Shown in pieces: positions 61,632 through 64,000 of a DNA stretch of 64,000 nucleotides; positions within the stretch are counted from its first letter, which is position 1; each line of letters begins with the position of its first letter. The DNA is from Methylobacterium sp. B4 (GTDB taxonomy: Bacteria; Pseudomonadota; Alphaproteobacteria; Rhizobiales; Beijerinckiaceae), in NCBI RefSeq assembly GCF_003201865.1, contig NZ_QJJJ01000006.1, positions 149,519 to 213,518 on the forward strand, in the 5' to 3' direction. Both the position numbers and the translations under genes were made by a program. The notes below the pieces were generated by a model, which ran no database searches, was not told the origin of the DNA, and worked only from the letters and a program-made list of their open reading frames with translations.

Positions 61632-62257
61632 GCGCCGACGCCTCCGGGCTGATCACCACCCATCCCGACGGCTGCCCGCGCTGCGGATGGGCGGGGCTCG
61701 ACCCCATCTACGTCGCCTATCACGACACTGAGTGGGGGGTGCCGGAATTCGATTCCCGCGCCCTCTACGAGAAGCTGATCCTCGACGGATTCCAGGCGGG
61801 CCTGTCCTGGATCACCATCCTGCGCCGCCGCGACGGCTTCCGCCGCGCCTTCGAGGGGTTCGAGCCGGAGCGCGTCGCCCGCTTCACGGACGGCGATGTC
61901 GAGCGGCTGATGGGCGATACCGGCATCATCCGCAACCGCGCCAAGATCCGTGGGGCGATCAGCGGTGCGCGGGCATGGCTCGCCATCGAGGAGAGCGGCC
62001 CCGGCTTCTCGCCCTTCCTCTGGGATTTCTGCGACGGTCGGCCGATCCAGACCAACGCAACGAGCCGCGCCGACATCGCCACCGAGACGGAGGTGTCGCG
62101 CAGGATGGGCAAGGCGCTGAAGGCGCAGGGCTTCACCTTCTGCGGCCCCACCATCGTCCACGCCTTCATGCAGGCGGTCGGCATGGTCAACGACCACCTC
62201 ACCGGCTGCCACCGCCACGGGCCTTGCGCCGCATCGGCCGAGGGCCGCCATCCGTGA
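61628..62257 (+). CDS. tag: DNA-3-methyladenine glycosylase I
   Basis: A 209-residue base excision enzyme that removes N3-methyladenine. It has the zinc-binding pattern of the family: Cys in CPRCGWAGLDPIYVAYHDTE with the His, and the C-terminal VNDHLTGCHRH. The core LILDGFQAGLSWITILRRRD and FCGPTIVHAFMQAVG are typical. It overlaps ygfZ by 4 bp and the following HD gene overlaps it (GTGA), so three genes form one tight operon. Confidence 0.93.
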   Translation: MSADASGLITTHPDGCPRCGWAGLDPIYVAYHDTEWGVPEFDSRALYEKLILDGFQAGLSWITILRRRDGFRRAFEGFEPERVARFTDGDVERLMGDTGIIRNRAKIRGAISGARAWLAIEESGPGFSPFLWDFCDGRPIQTNATSRADIATETEVSRRMGKALKAQGFTFCGPTIVHAFMQAVGMVNDHLTGCHRHGPCAASAEGRHP

Positions 62258-62880
62258 GCGCCGCCGCGGACATCCCGAAAAAGCCGGCACGGGCCTGGCA
62301 GCGGATGCTGTCGGGCCGGCGGCTCGACCTGCTCGACCCCTCGCCGCTCGATGTCGAGATCGGCGACATCGCCCACGGGCTCGCCCGGGTCGCCCGCTGG
62401 AACGGGCAGACGGCGGGGCCGCACGTCTTCTCCGTGGCGCAGCACTCGCTGCTGGTCGAGGCGATCGGCGGCGCCCTCGACCCGCGGCTCGGCGCGCGCG
62501 AGCGGCTCGAACTCCTGCTCCACGACGCGCCCGAATACGTGATCGGCGACATCATCTCGCCGCTCAAGAACGCCATCGGCGACGCCTATCGCAGCGTGGA
62601 GCGGCGCCTGCTCGCGGCGATCCGCCAGCGCTTCGGGCTCGAGGCGCCCTCCCCGGCGCTGGCCCGCCTCGTCAAGCGCGCCGACCGGATCGCCGCCGCG
62701 ATCGAGGCGACGCGGCTCGCCGGCTTTTCGAGCGCCGAGGCCGACGGGATCTTCGGTCGCCCCCCGGCGCTGCCGCCGGAGATCCAGGCCGAGATCGAGC
62801 GGCTGATCGCGGGATGGCCGACCGCGGACGCGCAAAGCTGCTATCTCGCCCGCTTCGCGACCCTGCAGCGCGAGGTGTGA
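62254..62880 (+). CDS. HD-domain phosphohydrolase (YfbR-like)
   Basis: A 208-residue metal-dependent HD phosphohydrolase. The first ligand His is in VFSVAQHSLLVEA, the HD pair in LLLHDAPEYVIGDI and a late Asp in VKRADRIAAAIEA. The layout matches the YfbR 5'-nucleotidase-like branch. The GTG start overlaps the tag stop by 4 bp. Its substrate may be a deoxynucleotide monophosphate, by family analogy only. Confidence 0.88.
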   Translation: MSAAADIPKKPARAWQRMLSGRRLDLLDPSPLDVEIGDIAHGLARVARWNGQTAGPHVFSVAQHSLLVEAIGGALDPRLGARERLELLLHDAPEYVIGDIISPLKNAIGDAYRSVERRLLAAIRQRFGLEAPSPALARLVKRADRIAAAIEATRLAGFSSAEADGIFGRPPALPPEIQAEIERLIAGWPTADAQSCYLARFATLQREV

Positions 62881-62935
62881 GACGCCGGTCCGCCCGGGCG
62901 GCCGAACACCGTTTCGAGAACCGACCAGACGACAA

Positions 62936-63448
62936 ATGCCCACCCTTCATGTCTGCCCGCTCTCGCGCCTGCGCGACACGATCGCGGCGCACCGCGCCGG
63001 CCATCTCGTCACGCTGGCCACGCTCGGCAGCGCGGTGGAGCGCCCGGCCGCGATCCGCCCCGAGCACCATCTGCGGGTGGGGTTCAGCGACATCGTCGCG
63101 CCGCTGGAGGGGCATCTGCCGCCGGGAGAGGCGCATGTGCGGGCCGTGCTCGACTTCGTGGCGGCGTGGCCGCGCGAGCGGCCGCTGGTGATCCACTGCT
63201 ACGCCGGCATCAGCCGCTCCACCGCCGCGGCCTACGCGGCGGTCTGCGCCCTGCGCCCGGATCGGGACGAGGCGGATGTCGCCCGGGAGCTGCGGCAGCG
63301 CGCGCCCAGCGCCACGCCCAACCGCCTGTTCGTGGAGATCGCCGACCGCCTGCTCGGGCGCGAGGGCCGGATGAGCGCGGCGATCGCCGGGATCGGACGG
63401 GGCGCGGAGGCCTTCGAGGGAACGCCGTTCCAGCTCGACTTGGAATAA
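62936..63448 (+). CDS. Dual-specificity/tyrosine phosphatase-like protein
   Basis: A 170-residue Cys-based phosphatase. The P-loop is [20 protein letters not shown], with catalytic Cys and Arg in the C-x5-R form HCYAGISRS. An Asp residue in GFSDIVAP could be the general acid. It lies 55 bp after the HD gene on the same strand. Proteins of this type in Rhizobiales are annotated as protein tyrosine phosphatases, but the substrate is unproven. Confidence 0.85.
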   Translation: MPTLHVCPLSRLRDTIAAHRAGHLVTLATLGSAVERPAAIRPEHHLRVGFSDIVAPLEGHLPPGEAHVRAVLDFVAAWPRERPLVIHCYAGISRSTAAAYAAVCALRPDRDEADVARELRQRAPSATPNRLFVEIADRLLGREGRMSAAIAGIGRGAEAFEGTPFQLDLE

Positions 63449-63551
63449 GGTAGGAGAGCCGCCCGAACCGCTCCGATCGGTCGCACGCAATCGACCCGGG
63501 CTTGTGCGACCGGACCACGCCCGTCATAACCCGCCCCAAAGAGGATCCGGG

Positions 63552-63818
63552 ATGAACGCTCATACACCCGACGCGCCCGCCGCGGGGACGACGGACGATC
63601 TGCCGTTCGAGCGTGCGCTGGAGCAGCTCGAGGAGATCGTACGCCGCCTGGAGCGGGGCGACGTGCCCCTCGACGAGTCGGTGGCGATCTACGAGCGCGG
63701 TGAGGCGCTCAAGCGGCATTGCGAGACCCTGCTCAAGCGGGCCGAGGCGCGCATCCAGAAGATCGCGATCGGGCCGGAGGGGCAAGCCGCCGGCACCGCC
63801 TCGCTGGATATCGAGTGA
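63552..63818 (+). CDS. xseB: Exodeoxyribonuclease VII small subunit
   Basis: An 88-residue subunit of the single-strand exonuclease XseAB. The conserved core is [20 protein letters not shown] with the [20 protein letters not shown] helices, and the C-terminus is acidic and Gly-rich. The length is usual. The start at 63552 is chosen; the upstream part of the frame is not conserved. xseB followed by dxs is a common alphaproteobacterial order, as here. Confidence 0.94.
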   Translation: MNAHTPDAPAAGTTDDLPFERALEQLEEIVRRLERGDVPLDESVAIYERGEALKRHCETLLKRAEARIQKIAIGPEGQAAGTASLDIE

Positions 63819-63904
63819 GCGGGCGGGGCGCTTGATTCTCGAACATCATCATATCGTGCAAAGCTTTGCACGGATTCTTTCACTTCGGGCATGAGGCTGG
63901 TCCG

Positions 63905-64000
63905 GTGGCACTAGCGGACACGACGATCCTTGAGGGTCTTGAGACGCCGGATCGTCTCCGGCTTCTGCCGGAAGGCGAGCTGCGACGGGTGGCCGACGCC
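63905..64000 (+). CDS. dxs: 1-deoxy-D-xylulose-5-phosphate synthase, 5' end (partial)
   Basis: The last 96 bp hold 32 codons from a GTG start, cut by the window end. The peptide LADTTILEGLETPDRLRLLP, then EGELRRVADA, matches the Dxs N-terminus (T-x-L-L-x-x-hydrophobic-x-x-P-x-x-L-R-x-L). An AGG lies 8 bp before the GTG; an ATG 13 bp upstream in another frame stops at once. Dxs makes DXP from pyruvate and glyceraldehyde phosphate for isoprenoids. The call rests on a short stretch and on the xseB neighbour. Confidence 0.75.
   Translation, partial: MALADTTILEGLETPDRLRLLPEGELRRVADA

Noticed and set aside
63892..63915. ATG at 63892 as start of the dxs gene
   Set aside because: This frame stops after seven codons. 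The Dxs-like peptide is in the GTG frame at 63905.

Overview
The window reads as chromosomal DNA of a GC-rich alphaproteobacterium of the order Hyphomicrobiales (Rhizobiales). The gene families and wording of the proteins (FadL-type porin, RopB/Omp25-like porin, TIGR02301 protein, DUF2934 protein, Irr-type iron boxes, xseB next to dxs) fit Methylobacterium/Methylorubrum best. This assignment is an inference from gene content; no rRNA gene is present. There is no phage, plasmid, CRISPR or IS element. Nearly all the DNA is coding, and most of the long ORFs antisense to real genes are artefacts of high GC.

Layout. 1-7.5 kb: FadL-like porin, then small-molecule enzymes, biotin synthase and AspRS. 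7.7-12.6 kb: a glycosyltransferase/acyltransferase pair and a complete class I P450 chain (3-Cys ferredoxin, FAD reductase, P450). 12.7-15.5 kb: minus-strand transcription/translation block (tRNA-Trp, secE, nusG, rplK, rplA) closed by a strong terminator. 15.5-22.6 kb: ThpR and an SGNH esterase, a LolD/YbbA-type ABC ATPase without a permease, a HAD phosphatase, a run of small unknown proteins and a porin. 22.8-25.6 kb: RhlE-like helicase and a diguanylate cyclase. 25.6-34.2 kb: the SUF iron-sulfur operon (group I desulfurase, sufB, C, D, S, T, A) behind tandem Irr-type boxes. It carries a DUF559 gene between sufD and sufS, three copies of a palindromic repeat, and a frameshifted antisense Uma2 gene.

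34.2-42.4 kb: an alpha/beta hydrolase, a 1359-residue Pls/PosA-type NRPS with three membrane-linked hexapeptide-repeat blocks, and a tight operon of an NrtR-like NUDIX regulator, an SPFH protein and an NAD-kinase-like protein behind a promoter rich in repeats. 42.6-49 kb: PepSY protein, histidine phosphatase, PPK2, an OLD/RecF-like AAA ATPase, MOSC protein, FabI and a DnaJ-like protein. 49.3-55.5 kb: a GAF-HWE histidine kinase with two single-domain receivers, a ModE-like regulator, a degenerate serine-recombinase-like protein and PdxH. 55.7-64 kb: an SDR/exported protein/NUDIX operon, a dihydroorotase-like protein with an altered metal motif, YgfZ-Tag-HD, a phosphatase, xseB and the 5' end of dxs.

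The most unusual items are the membrane-anchored NRPS, the NUDIX-SPFH-NAD-kinase-like operon, and the disturbed SUF operon. All protein functions are calls from motifs read by eye; no database search was run.
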